A stretch of 56,135 nt of DNA, from contig CAIUTB010000102.1 of NCBI GenBank assembly GCA_903901975.1, forward strand, positions 1 to 56,135, in the 5' to 3' direction. Shown piece by piece: positions 8,536-17,985 of this stretch (its first letter is position 1; each line of letters begins with the position of its first letter). The position numbers and the translations under genes are program-made. The notes under the pieces are model-generated. The model was not told where the DNA came from and did not search any database. It saw nothing but the letters and a program-made list of their open reading frames with translations. The DNA is from an uncultured Bacteroidales bacterium. Its GTDB lineage: Bacteria > Bacteroidota > Bacteroidia > Bacteroidales > Paludibacteraceae.

Positions 8536-10293
8536 ATGAAGGAAATTAAATTCAGTCTTGTTTACCGCGATATGTGGCAATCGTCGGGTAAGTATGTGCC
8601 ACGCAAGGATCAGTTAGCCAAAATTGCTCCGATAATTATCGAAATGGGCTGTTTTGCCCGTGTTGAAACCAACGGTGGAGCTTCGGAGCAAGTGAACCTG
8701 CTTTACGGTGAAAATCCGAACGATGCAGTTCGCACCTTTACTAAACCATTTAATGAAGTGGGCATTCAGACTCACATGCTCGACCGTGGCTTGAACGGTT
8801 TGCGCATGAATCCCGTGCCTGCCGATGTGCGTGAGTTGATGTACAAAGTGAAGAAGGCTCAGGGTGTGGACATTACCCGTATTTTCTGCGGGTTGAATGA
8901 TGTGAAGAATATTATTCCTTCTATTCAGTATGCTAAAGCTGCCGGAATGATTGCTCAGGCTACCTTGTGTATTACTTATTCTGAAATTCATACGGCTGAA
9001 TATTATATTAACATGGCTGAACAGCTGATTGAAGCCGGCGCTGATGAAATCTGTCTGAAAGATATGGCCGGTATTGGTCGTCCCGAGATGTTGGGAAAAA
9101 TCACCAAAGCCATTAAAACGGCTCACCCACATATCATAATGCAATATCATGGTCACTCAGGACCGGGCTTCTCGGTAGCTTCGATGCTCGAAGTAGCCAA
9201 AGCGGGAATCGATTACCTCGATGTGGCTATGGAACCACTTTCGTGGGGTATGGTTCATCCGGATGTGATTACCATTCAGGCTATGCTCAAAGATGCTGGC
9301 TTTAAAGTGCCTGAAATTAATATGAATGCCTATATGGAAGCTCGTCGGTTGACACAAAGTTTTGTCGACGATTTTCTGGGATACTTCATCGATGATCGTA
9401 ACAAATTCATGACTTCGCTGCTCGTTGGTTGTGGACTTCCGGGCGGTATGATGGGTTCACTTATGGCCGATCTGAAAGGCGTTCATGCCGGAATCAACTC
9501 CTATTTGAAAGGAGTAAATAAAAAAGAACTCAGCACCGATGAACTGTTGGTTATGCTGTTCGACGAAGTAAAATATATCTGGCCAAAACTGGGTAATCCA
9601 CCGCTGGTAACTCCATTCAGCCAATATGTGAAGAATATAGCCTTGATGAACGTTATGTTCCTGGTAAAAGGTCAGCCTCGCTGGAGCATGATAGATAAAA
9701 ATAGCTGGGATATGATTTTGGGTAAAGCCGGAAAACTTCCGGGAACACTTGATCCGGAAATTATTGCCTTAGCTGAAAAAAATAAATACGAATTTTTCGA
9801 AGGAAATCCCCAGGATAATTATCCGAACGAGCTGGACAAATTCATTGCCGAAATGAAAGAAAAAGGTTGGGACAGAGGCAAAGACGACGAAGAATTGTTT
9901 GAATTTGCTATGCACGGCAAACAATACATTGACTTTAAATCAGGTGAAGCTAAGAAACGCTTTGAAGCTGAACTGGAAGCTGCTATTAAAGAAAAATACG
10001 CGGGCGGAAATGTACAGATTCCCGATTTACGTGCCATGAAATATCCGAATGCCGAACCGGTAGTTTCGAATGCCACCGGACGTGTGATTTGGGAACTTGA
10101 TTTCAACGAAGGTTCGGTAGAACCGGTTTACGGAAAGGAATACAAAGAATTTGACACTTTGTGTACGATTCAGACAAACTACGGTCTGGAACATATCGGG
10201 AGCTTCTGTGACGGTCGTATTGTAGGTATTGAAAAGAAACAGGGCGAAATTGTGCGTAAAGGCGAAGTGCTGGCTTATATCGAAAAGAAATAG
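8536..10293 (+). CDS. Carboxyltransferase of the PycB/OadA family, no visible biotin site
   Basis: 585 residues. The N-terminal TIM barrel matches the carboxyltransferase of oxaloacetate decarboxylase alpha, pyruvate carboxylase B and transcarboxylase 5S. Metal and catalytic motifs are present: YRDMWQSSG (D12), LKDMAG (K175, the carbamylated lysine position) and QYHGHSGPG (H205, H207), plus GLPGGMMGSL. A helical domain fills about 300-500. The last 60 residues resemble only the second half of a biotinyl/lipoyl domain (DGRIVGIEKKQGEIVRKGEVLAYIE), and no A-M-K-M biotinylation motif exists anywhere. A separate biotin carrier would be needed for activity. No carrier, biotin carboxylase or Na+-pump subunit is adjacent. 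The reaction probably moves CO2 between carboxybiotin and pyruvate/oxaloacetate. Confidence 0.85.
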   Translation: MKEIKFSLVYRDMWQSSGKYVPRKDQLAKIAPIIIEMGCFARVETNGGASEQVNLLYGENPNDAVRTFTKPFNEVGIQTHMLDRGLNGLRMNPVPADVRELMYKVKKAQGVDITRIFCGLNDVKNIIPSIQYAKAAGMIAQATLCITYSEIHTAEYYINMAEQLIEAGADEICLKDMAGIGRPEMLGKITKAIKTAHPHIIMQYHGHSGPGFSVASMLEVAKAGIDYLDVAMEPLSWGMVHPDVITIQAMLKDAGFKVPEINMNAYMEARRLTQSFVDDFLGYFIDDRNKFMTSLLVGCGLPGGMMGSLMADLKGVHAGINSYLKGVNKKELSTDELLVMLFDEVKYIWPKLGNPPLVTPFSQYVKNIALMNVMFLVKGQPRWSMIDKNSWDMILGKAGKLPGTLDPEIIALAEKNKYEFFEGNPQDNYPNELDKFIAEMKEKGWDRGKDDEELFEFAMHGKQYIDFKSGEAKKRFEAELEAAIKEKYAGGNVQIPDLRAMKYPNAEPVVSNATGRVIWELDFNEGSVEPVYGKEYKEFDTLCTIQTNYGLEHIGSFCDGRIVGIEKKQGEIVRKGEVLAYIEKK

Positions 10294-10335
10294 AAAGAAA
10301 TCGCAGTTACTGGATTTCAATTAGCTATTGTTTGG

Positions 10336-10393
10336 GTGAGTTCAGTATATTGAATTTTGCAATAAAAATCAACATACGGAACTCACTTTTTTT
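10336..10393 (+). terminator. Rho-independent terminator of the carboxyltransferase gene
   Basis: GTGAGTTC (10336-10343) pairs with GAACTCAC (10379-10386). The stem continues inward as GTAT/ATAC and TTGA/TCAA with single mismatches, and seven T follow. It lies between convergent genes and touches the stop codon of the BadF-type gene. Confidence 0.85.
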
Positions 10394-11243
10394 AGCTATT
10401 TACAGCAAAATTGCTATGGTAACTCACCAACCCACTCATTGGATTCTGAAGAATTTCTGAAATCACAATGCCACGTTCTGAAGCTACGATTTCAAGTGTA
10501 TCGCGAAAATAATGAGCAACAGAACCAACAAAACCCACTTTCACATCTTCCAGAGGGTATTGGCACACATTTCGCACAAAAAAAGCATCGAATGAATCGT
10601 AGACCAGATTAAAAATGGCCGGTTCTTCAATGTGTTCCAAAATAAAAGGTGTGAATTTAGCCAAAAAACGATTGGGGAAAGGCTTTTTATAAACACTTTC
10701 GAGAATCATAGCCGGAGTCAGTTCAAAATCAGCAAGTAGTTTAGCAGCAAGTCTTTCGGACAACTGATTTTTCAGACAATCGGCAATCAGCAACTTTCCC
10801 AGCACTGCCCCACTACCTTCATCACCCAGTATATATCCCAGCGGCGAGACGTTTTGCACAATTTCTTTTCCGTTGTAAAAACACGAATTAGAACCTGTTC
10901 CCAATATGCACGCAATGCCTTTATCGTGTTGAAAAAGTGAGCGGGCAGCTGCCAACAAATCGCTTTGTATATCAATCATGGCATTGCCAAAAAATCGAAT
11001 TAAGGCCTGACTTACCACCAATTTCTTTTCAGGGAAGGAACAACCCGCACCATAAAAGAAAATCTGCTCAATCGTACATTCAGGCAAGGTTGGAACAAGC
11101 TGTAAATCCAGCAAAGTAATAATTTCCAACTCGGTTTGATAAAAGGGATTAATTCCATCAGTGAAAATTTCACTCACTACTACCCCACTCTGCAACAGAC
11201 ACCAATGTGTTTTGCTTGAGCCACTATCAGCAATTAATATCAT
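10392..11243 (-). CDS. BadF/BadG-type ATPase, N-acetylglucosamine kinase-like
   Basis: 283 residues with the ASKHA (actin/sugar kinase) fold. The phosphate-1 loop is MILIADSGSSKTHWCLL. Other motifs are GAGCSFPEKK, ACILGTGSNSCFYNG (phosphate-2) and LGYILGDEGSGAVLG. The latter fits the eukaryotic-type GlcNAc kinase group within the BadF/BadG/BcrA family rather than benzoyl-CoA reductase activators. The likely reaction is ATP-dependent phosphorylation of an amino sugar, perhaps from cell-wall recycling. Only 34 bases separate its ATG from the upstream kinase stop, so read-through from the two-component cluster is possible. No sugar transporter is adjacent. Confidence 0.8.
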   Translation of the reverse strand: MILIADSGSSKTHWCLLQSGVVVSEIFTDGINPFYQTELEIITLLDLQLVPTLPECTIEQIFFYGAGCSFPEKKLVVSQALIRFFGNAMIDIQSDLLAAARSLFQHDKGIACILGTGSNSCFYNGKEIVQNVSPLGYILGDEGSGAVLGKLLIADCLKNQLSERLAAKLLADFELTPAMILESVYKKPFPNRFLAKFTPFILEHIEEPAIFNLVYDSFDAFFVRNVCQYPLEDVKVGFVGSVAHYFRDTLEIVASERGIVISEILQNPMSGLVSYHSNFAVNS

Positions 11244-11277
11244 AAATAATTAAAATAATTTTTTACAACTTAGCATA

Positions 11278-13320
11278 TCAATTTTCAACACTTAGGTATT
11301 TTAATAACATTTTATTAAACAAATGATTATCAATTGGTTTTGTCAAATAGTCATCCATGCCTGCATTCATACATTTCTCCTGTTCTCCTTTTAAAGCTCC
11401 GGCTGTTAAGGCTACGATTGAAGTATGATTAGCACTATCTTTTTCCAACTCCCGAATTGTTTCAGTGGCTTCCAGACCATTCATTATTGGCATTTGTATA
11501 TCCATCAGTATGAGGTCGGGTTGTTCTTTTCTACAAAACATCACGGCTTCTTTACCATTTACAACCTCAATAATCCGTGCAGTTGGAAGTATTCTTAAAA
11601 CCATGGCTTTAATTAATATCAAATTGAAATCGTTATCTTCAGCAATCAAAATAGTAGGAACTTTGGGTTTTTCCTGTATTTCCAGATTTTGTGTATCGAT
11701 CAGTTTATTAGTTCTATCGGGCACTAATGATTGGCACAAATAGTCATAAAGTTCGTCTGTCTTTACCGGTTTTGTCAATCTAAAACGCACTGCTAATGCA
11801 TCACATTTCTGTTGTAATTCGGCATCGTCCGACGAAGAATGTAACAGGATAATCTGTTGTTTATCAACTGGAAAATTGAATTTTTCGCGAATCAACCTCA
11901 TGGTTTCCAGTCCATCGATATAAGGCATGTGATAATCACAAATAATTATATCAAAGTGTCCGGAGTTTTCAATTATTTTCAGAGCATCCAATCCATTATC
12001 GCAGGTTACACATTCAATGCCCCAATTTGCCAGGCTATGTTCAAGAATAACACGATTATTTTTGTTGTCATCAATGACTAAACAGCGTTTTATGGCAAGA
12101 ATAGCCGTTTTGTCAACCAGTTCGCCATGCTCAATATCAGTTTCAATTTCAAAATAGAAGGTTGTTCCTTTTCCGAATACGCTTTTTATATTTATCTTAC
12201 TACCCATTTTCCGGGCTATCATATCCGAAATTACCAGGCCCAGTCCGGTACCACCAAATCTTCGGGTAGTGGAACTATCAGCCTGACTAAAAACCTTAAA
12301 TAGTTTTTTCTCCTGCTCTTCAGTAATGCCTATCCCTGTATCGCGGACTGAGAAACTGAACCGGCCTTGTTTGCTTCCCAAATCCGTGTAGCTGACTTTT
12401 AGTTCAATTTCTCCTTTTTCGGTAAACTTGATAGCATTCCCCATCAAATTGGCAAATATCTGTTTAAGCCGTACAGCATCAACTGTTGCAAAACGTGGCA
12501 TATTGGGGTCAATATCAAGTAAGAGTTCCAATTTTTTCTTTTCAGCGGCATATTTAATGATATCGACACTTTGTCCAAGCAGTTCAATCATATCGGTTTC
12601 GGTATGATCCAATTCCAACATTCCGGCTTCAATTTTGGAAAAATCAAGTATATCGTTGATAATTCGAAGTAAATCATACCCCGAAGCATTGGCATTTTTC
12701 ACATACTGTTCCTGAACTTTAGTAAGCGGAGTACTTCTGAGTAAATCGGTAAAACCAATCACTCCATTAAGTGGGGTACGAATTTCGTGACTCATATTGG
12801 CTAAAAATTCCGATTTGGCTTTGTTGGCGGCATCGGCAGCTTCCACAGCTTTCATGAGTTTCTCTTCATTCATTTTCTTCTCTGTAATATCCCAGTTAGT
12901 CCCAATCATTCTAACTGCCTGTCCATCAACATCTCGTTGAACAATGGCCAGGGCTCTAATGCTATGTATTGAACCATCCGACCAAACGACACGAAATTCC
13001 GTATCAAATTCTTTTTCGTCATTGATTGCCATTTGTATTTCGGCATCGCCTCGCGCTGCATCATCGGGATGTAGTCCGGCTTTCCATGTTTCATAAGCGC
13101 CACTAAATTCCTCTTTTGGGAAACCATAAAGCGAAAACATCTGTTCGTCCCAAAACAGAGAATTATTAACTAAGTCATAATCCCATACGCCCACACCACC
13201 GGCTTGCGTAGCCAACGAAAGGCGGGCTGATACCCGTTTCACTTCATCTTCTGCTTTTTTACGGGCAGTAATGTCGGTTAAGGAAGTAACCCGCACATCT
13301 TTTCCTTTATAGTGCGTCAT
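11278..13320 (-). CDS. C-terminal half of a split hybrid histidine kinase (PAS-HisKA-HATPase-REC-REC)
   Basis: 680 residues from an ATG at 13318-13320. It begins inside the end of a PAS/PAC domain (HYKGKDVRVTSLTDITARK), which belongs to the gene upstream in the same frame. Then come a PAS domain (about 31-148), HisKA with H178 in NMSHEIRTPLNG, HATPase with NLMGNAIKFT, DTGIG and FGGTGLGL, receiver 1 (VIDDNKNN, D462 in CDYHMPYIDG) and receiver 2 (IAEDNDFN, D607 in LMDIQMPIMNG). No membrane segments. The catalytic half is intact and could be made by re-initiation, since the ATG is only two codons after the TGA. Otherwise it is the tail of a nonsense-mutated gene. No promoter or strong ribosome site is evident at the junction. 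Confidence 0.85.
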   Translation of the reverse strand: MTHYKGKDVRVTSLTDITARKKAEDEVKRVSARLSLATQAGGVGVWDYDLVNNSLFWDEQMFSLYGFPKEEFSGAYETWKAGLHPDDAARGDAEIQMAINDEKEFDTEFRVVWSDGSIHSIRALAIVQRDVDGQAVRMIGTNWDITEKKMNEEKLMKAVEAADAANKAKSEFLANMSHEIRTPLNGVIGFTDLLRSTPLTKVQEQYVKNANASGYDLLRIINDILDFSKIEAGMLELDHTETDMIELLGQSVDIIKYAAEKKKLELLLDIDPNMPRFATVDAVRLKQIFANLMGNAIKFTEKGEIELKVSYTDLGSKQGRFSFSVRDTGIGITEEQEKKLFKVFSQADSSTTRRFGGTGLGLVISDMIARKMGSKINIKSVFGKGTTFYFEIETDIEHGELVDKTAILAIKRCLVIDDNKNNRVILEHSLANWGIECVTCDNGLDALKIIENSGHFDIIICDYHMPYIDGLETMRLIREKFNFPVDKQQIILLHSSSDDAELQQKCDALAVRFRLTKPVKTDELYDYLCQSLVPDRTNKLIDTQNLEIQEKPKVPTILIAEDNDFNLILIKAMVLRILPTARIIEVVNGKEAVMFCRKEQPDLILMDIQMPIMNGLEATETIRELEKDSANHTSIVALTAGALKGEQEKCMNAGMDDYLTKPIDNHLFNKMLLKYLSVEN

Positions 13321-13326
13321 TCGGCC

Positions 13327-13329
13327 TCA
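13327..13329 (-). other. In-frame TGA splitting the hybrid kinase
   Basis: On the minus strand the codons read TGC ATT TTA TGA GGC CGA ATG ACG CAC TAT. Family PAC motifs have the pattern F-P-x-x-x-R-G-R-x-x-x-Y-x-G-x-D-V-R-V, so arginine is expected where TGA stands. One C-to-T change turns CGA into TGA. Reading through gives one continuous protein of 1651 residues with an uninterrupted PAS domain across the site. Confidence 0.85.
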
Positions 13330-16233
13330 TAAAATGCAGGGAAATGTGCTGCCATCTTTTCGTAATGCCGTTGCTTCGTAGGGTTCTTCATTACCCGATA
13401 TCATATTATTCATCACCATTTCACGGTCTTCAGGTATAATCCAGTCAGTTCCATAGCGGGTTAATGCTTCTTCGGTAGTATAACCGAACATCGTTTCGCC
13501 GGCCTGATTTTGCTCGATACAAACTCCTTTTTCAGAAATGAAGATAGCCTCATAGGATGCTTCAGACAAACCTCTGTATTTTTCCCGGCTTTCTTCAAGT
13601 TCAGCTTCTGCCAGCTTACGTTTAGTAATATTGTGAGCAACTCCAATTAATCCAATTATATTACCCATTCCATCATATCGTGGTACTTTGGTAGTATGAA
13701 AGGTATATAACTTCCCATCCGCCCCATAAATTTCCTCTTCAAAAGTTTCAGATTTTCCTCCTTCAATGATGCGCATATCATCCGCCATAAATTTAGCTAA
13801 TTCTACTAAATTGGTCATAAAATCGGCTTTTGAATGCCCGATTAGCTGCTCCGGGGTTTTTCCGTTAAGCTTACAGCCTGCGGGGTTGATATATACGAAA
13901 CGACATTCTCTGTCTTTCACAAATATAACGTCTGAAGTGGTATCCATAATGGAGCGAAGCAAGGTTTCGCTATTCTGTAATTCTTTTTCTGCCTGTTTAC
14001 GCTCGGTAATATCGTGAGCCACACCTATCAGTCCAATGATATTTCCCTGTCCATCAAATCGCGGCGCTTTGGTTGTTAAAAATGTGTATAACTTGCCATC
14101 TGCCCCAACAATATCTTCTTCGAAGGTTTCAGTATTGCCCTCTTCCATTATGCGTCTGTCATTCGCTGTTAATTGTTCCGATGCCTGTTTATTAGTCATC
14201 ATTTCAGCATCTGAATATCCAATTAACTCTTCCTGAGTTTTACCAAATATTTTACTTCCAGCGGGGTTAATGTATACAAACCGGCATTCCCTGTCCTTCA
14301 CGAAAATAAGATCGCTTGTTGTATCCATTACTGAACGTCGCAGGTTTTCACTTTCTTGCAAGGCCTCTTCAGCCTGTTTCCGTTGGGTGATATCTGTCAT
14401 CGTGGTGAGCCAGCAGGGTTCTTCGTCGATATGAATATAAGTGGCTGAGAATAAGCCAATCAGTTCTTTACCGGTTTTGGTTCTGACATTTACCTCAATA
14501 CCTTTGGCAAAACCATTTTCGTCGATGGTTGATTTCACTAAATCCCGTTGCTTCATATCTTCAAAAAGATTGAGTTCCTGCGATGTTTTGCCAATGACCT
14601 CTTCTCTGCTGAATCCTAAAACCCGTAAAAACATATCATTCACATCAATATATCGACCCGTACTGATAGTTGAAATAGCCATCAGATTAGATCCTGACTG
14701 AAATGCCTTGGAGAATTTCTCTTCCGATTGTTTAACCTGTGTTACATCTTTTACAACACCAAACAAAGCAGGTTCTCCATCCCAAACACCCGGGTATACC
14801 CTGGTTTCAACCTGAATTTCTACACCGTTTTTTGAAATTACCGGCACCGGACAAAAATCTTTAGTCCCGGCAATCATTTCGCCAACTATTTTTCCTGCTT
14901 CTTCTCTTCTGGCTTCGGGATGTACCATCAAAACCGATTGCCCCATCAACTCTTCTTTGGAGTATTCTAAGCGTTTAATAACCGTTTCGTTCACATCGAT
15001 CATGTTCCCATTGGCATCCAGTACAAACAATAAATCGGCAATAGAACCGAAAAAAGTGCGGAAATTTTGTTCACTTGTTTTTAATTTTTCCTCAACTTGC
15101 TTACGTTCGCTAATATCGGTAATGAAACCATGCCAGAGTACCGAACCATCTTCCTCCATCTGAGGCAAAGCATTACCAAAAAGGAAAAGAACAGTATCAT
15201 CGTCAAATTTCACCCGATATTCATGTTGCCATGGAGTTAAATTTTTAGCTGATTCCTGAATCGAAGCTAAAACACCATCATAATCATCGGGGTGAATTCT
15301 GCAAAACACCTTTGAAGCGTCTTCGCGGACTTCCTCGGGACTAACCCTGTAAATGCTTGAAATAGCTTCACTGGCAAATGGGAAGCAGGAACTTCCGTCG
15401 GGGCGTAATAAGAATTGATACAAAACTCCGGGGACACGGGTGGATATTTTATTAAAACGGTCCAGAAGAATTTCCATTTCCTCTTCCGCTTGTTTGCTTT
15501 CAGTAATATCCTGCAGTGTACCATACGTGCCTGTAATTTCATCGCGGTCGTTCAAGCCCAAGCGTGCAAATACTTCAATCCACCTGAAACCGCCATCTTT
15601 CGTTAAATAACGTATCTGGTGACGGCAATAGTCTTTTTTACGGTTTATTAAAGGCTCAAATAATTCCATATTGCGTTGCCTGTCGTCAGGGTGAACGTAA
15701 TTTAAAAATAACTGCCCCAACGATTCATCAACACTAAATCCGGTAATTTCTTCCCAGGCTTTATTCAGAAATAGCCACAATCCATTCGTATCGGTCTGGA
15801 AGATAATTTCTTTCACATTTTCAACAACTTCACTGTATTTTGATTCACTTTGTTTCAGTGCTTCTGTTGCCTGATTACGTTCCTCAATTAATCTGATGAG
15901 AGAATCAAACAGATTAGTGCTCTCAGAATCATTCGTTTCACTTTCGGCAGGGAGCTTCTGATCTGTAGAATTGAGTGCAGCTATTGCTTCTTTTATTTTC
16001 GCAATGGTTTCCTGTTGATTTTCGGCGTAATGGCTATGTATCTGAAAAGCCTCATGTAGCTCTTTTGAACTGATTTCTAACGAATTATGACTCAATTGGA
16101 CATCAATATCAAAGTCATTATAGGTATTGTTAATATCCTTTAGTAGCGACTTTAGCTCTTCCGGCAAATGGTCAGTAGAGCCAAAATGTTTTTTAATCTG
16201 ATGTGTCAGTAGTTTGTTCAATTTATTTTCCAT
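13327..16233 (-). CDS. N-terminal sensor half of a split hybrid kinase (seven PAS domains)
   Basis: 968 residues before the TGA. Residues 1-70 are a helical N-terminal module seen in other PAS kinases (LLTHQIKKHFG, PEELKSLLKDINNTY, SLEISSKELHEA). Then come PAS/PAC repeats at about 130-250, 258-378, 388-502, 505-620, 631-748, 759-875 and 885-968, the last cut by the stop after FPCIL. PAS5 and PAS6 are close duplicates (both contain FVKDRECRFVYINPAG). No transmembrane segment or signal peptide is seen, so sensing is cytoplasmic. Alone it has no kinase core. The rest of the kinase continues in the same frame from 13320, so the pair was one gene. Ligands of the PAS domains are unknown. Confidence 0.85.
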   Translation of the reverse strand: MENKLNKLLTHQIKKHFGSTDHLPEELKSLLKDINNTYNDFDIDVQLSHNSLEISSKELHEAFQIHSHYAENQQETIAKIKEAIAALNSTDQKLPAESETNDSESTNLFDSLIRLIEERNQATEALKQSESKYSEVVENVKEIIFQTDTNGLWLFLNKAWEEITGFSVDESLGQLFLNYVHPDDRQRNMELFEPLINRKKDYCRHQIRYLTKDGGFRWIEVFARLGLNDRDEITGTYGTLQDITESKQAEEEMEILLDRFNKISTRVPGVLYQFLLRPDGSSCFPFASEAISSIYRVSPEEVREDASKVFCRIHPDDYDGVLASIQESAKNLTPWQHEYRVKFDDDTVLFLFGNALPQMEEDGSVLWHGFITDISERKQVEEKLKTSEQNFRTFFGSIADLLFVLDANGNMIDVNETVIKRLEYSKEELMGQSVLMVHPEARREEAGKIVGEMIAGTKDFCPVPVISKNGVEIQVETRVYPGVWDGEPALFGVVKDVTQVKQSEEKFSKAFQSGSNLMAISTISTGRYIDVNDMFLRVLGFSREEVIGKTSQELNLFEDMKQRDLVKSTIDENGFAKGIEVNVRTKTGKELIGLFSATYIHIDEEPCWLTTMTDITQRKQAEEALQESENLRRSVMDTTSDLIFVKDRECRFVYINPAGSKIFGKTQEELIGYSDAEMMTNKQASEQLTANDRRIMEEGNTETFEEDIVGADGKLYTFLTTKAPRFDGQGNIIGLIGVAHDITERKQAEKELQNSETLLRSIMDTTSDVIFVKDRECRFVYINPAGCKLNGKTPEQLIGHSKADFMTNLVELAKFMADDMRIIEGGKSETFEEEIYGADGKLYTFHTTKVPRYDGMGNIIGLIGVAHNITKRKLAEAELEESREKYRGLSEASYEAIFISEKGVCIEQNQAGETMFGYTTEEALTRYGTDWIIPEDREMVMNNMISGNEEPYEATALRKDGSTFPCIL

Positions 16234-16521
16234 CGTGATCTAGTTTATGCTTCTTTTATAAAAGGATTTGTCATGGTTTGAGAGTGAGGAGTGTTAAGGA
16301 TTTCCATGATTATACCCTTACCAGTTGATGGTTTATAAAACCCTTTAGTAGCTAATGATTTCGAAAGTATCTCTTCCCTTATTAATTTTCTGAGCCATAG
16401 ATAGAGAATCAGAAAAAACTCAGGTTAAATGATGAAAAAATCCATTCACAAAGATAGTGAATAGTTCTTCATTATTTTTATTGCTACTAAATATTATAAC
16501 CAAAACATGTTAACTGTTTCT
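16234..16521. other. Intergenic region between kinase genes
   Basis: About 290 AT-rich bases upstream of the multi-PAS kinase at 13327-16233. No gene, strong hairpin or clear promoter box was recognised. Confidence 0.35.
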
Positions 16522-17652
16522 TCAATCAATCGTATTGGGCAGGCTGAAACTAAAAGTCGTTCCTTTGTCCACTTCACTTTTCACCGAAATAGTTCCACCA
16601 AGCTTATCAATAAATTCTTTACACAGAATTAATCCAAGTCCTGAACCTTTTTCCCCTGCTGTTCCTTTTTGCGACTGGAGTTTATTATCAATGCGGAAAA
16701 GGTTTTTCTGAACGTCCTCCGGAATTCCAATTCCAGTATCAGAAATTGAAATTATGATTTCGTCGGCTAACTTTGCAGCCTGTATCGTCACTGAACCCTG
16801 GGAAGATGTGTATTTCACCGAGTTTGACATCAGGTTTCGGATAATCGTTTCGAGCACATCCTGATCCGAATCCATCAGAATTTCCTCCGAAACCTCGCAA
16901 AGCAGTTTTATATTCTTATTATCGGCCTGGGTTTGCAATAAACTGATGCAGTTAGCTACAGCGACGCTTAGCCGGAATACTTCGGTATTTAATTCAATAC
17001 TGTCAGTTTGCGACCTGGCCCAGCGGAGCAGGTTTTCAAGCAATTCATGACCTTGCTGAGCCGTAGAATGTATCGTTTTCAACTGACTTTCCATATCCCC
17101 GGGATCATAGTTTCCTAATTTCAACAAAATCTTTGTGAAATTTTCAATTCCTACAAAGGGATTTCGAAGGTCGTGGGCAATGATGGAAAAAAATTTATCC
17201 TTGGTGGCTATCAGCTTTTCCAATAGAGCCGAATAGTTATTAATCTGCTCATTTTTAAATCGTATTTGCAAATGGGTATTTACGCGTGCACTCAACTCTA
17301 TCAAATCAAATGGTTTGGACAAAAAGTCACTCGCTCCCGACTTAAGTGCTTTTCGCTTTGTTTCAAGTGTAACGTCAGCCGTAAGGACCAAAATAGGCAA
17401 ATAAATACTGGGTGAGACGATGGTTTTCAGTTGTTCCATGATGTCAAATCCACTCATATAAGGCATCATCAAATCAAGCAAAATAATATCGGGATCAAAA
17501 TCAAGTATTAATTGGGCAACTTCCCGTGAGTCGGTAGTGGTTCGAAGGTTAGTATATCCCTGCATTTCAAGGAAGTCGTGCAAAATATCTATATTAGCCT
17601 GCTGGTCATCAACCAGTAGGATGTTAGCATTTTTTAAATCAGAATCTATCAT
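16522..17652 (-). CDS. Response regulator-histidine kinase (REC-HisKA-HATPase)
   Basis: 376 residues. A receiver domain comes first (ILLVDDQQANIDIL, phospho-acceptor D60 in IILLDLMMPYMSGFD, lysine in DFLSKPFD). A linker helix follows, then HisKA with IAHDLRNPFVGIENF and HATPase with DTGIGIPEDV and GSGLGLILCKEF. This order, receiver before kinase, makes it a phosphorelay intermediate rather than a classic sensor. The receiver is a close paralogue of those at 23213 and 24430, which share the pattern TTDSREV. No DNA-binding output or membrane segment. Flanked on both sides by about 300 bases of non-coding DNA, so it may have its own promoter. Confidence 0.9.
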   Translation of the reverse strand: MIDSDLKNANILLVDDQQANIDILHDFLEMQGYTNLRTTTDSREVAQLILDFDPDIILLDLMMPYMSGFDIMEQLKTIVSPSIYLPILVLTADVTLETKRKALKSGASDFLSKPFDLIELSARVNTHLQIRFKNEQINNYSALLEKLIATKDKFFSIIAHDLRNPFVGIENFTKILLKLGNYDPGDMESQLKTIHSTAQQGHELLENLLRWARSQTDSIELNTEVFRLSVAVANCISLLQTQADNKNIKLLCEVSEEILMDSDQDVLETIIRNLMSNSVKYTSSQGSVTIQAAKLADEIIISISDTGIGIPEDVQKNLFRIDNKLQSQKGTAGEKGSGLGLILCKEFIDKLGGTISVKSEVDKGTTFSFSLPNTID

Positions 17653-17985
17653 ATTTTGGTTTTTGGTCTTTTGGGTAAATGGCTTTATGTTTGTAAATAG
17701 GACATAAGACCTGTAATCTATTAATCATGTTTTAGTCGCTTTTAGCGAAACCCGAATTATCCTGGGTATCAGTTGCCGGCTGCTTTAGCTGCCCGAAAGC
17801 TGTAATAAGTATATTAGAGATTATATTAGTTCTTTCGTTTTGATAATAGTACGCGGATGGAACATTTCTTTGTTTTAAAATATTTAATTCAATATATCAG
17901 ATACTTACAACTTGTATAATCCCTATTGGCTTTAGCCAATAATATCTTATTAGTTTGGAAATTAATCAAGTCCTCTAATTCGATA
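17653..17985. other. Intergenic region between kinase genes, with small hairpins
   Basis: About 330 bases without a supportable gene. ATTGGC-TTTA-GCCAAT (17925-17940) and TCGCT-TTT-AGCGA can fold into short hairpins. Neither has a T-run on the minus strand, so they are not convincing terminators for the upstream kinase. Confidence 0.35.

Noticed and set aside
8614-9156. Long minus-strand frame opposite the carboxyltransferase
   Set aside because: Shadow of a strongly conserved gene; the translation has no domain pattern.
13327-13329. TGA as selenocysteine codon or recoding site
   Set aside because: The position expects arginine in a PAS linker, not a redox residue; no obvious stem-loop follows, and other genes in the window use TGA rarely but as a plain stop.
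17925-17940. Hairpin ATTGGC-TTTA-GCCAAT as terminator
   Set aside because: No T-run on either side; the stem is only six pairs.
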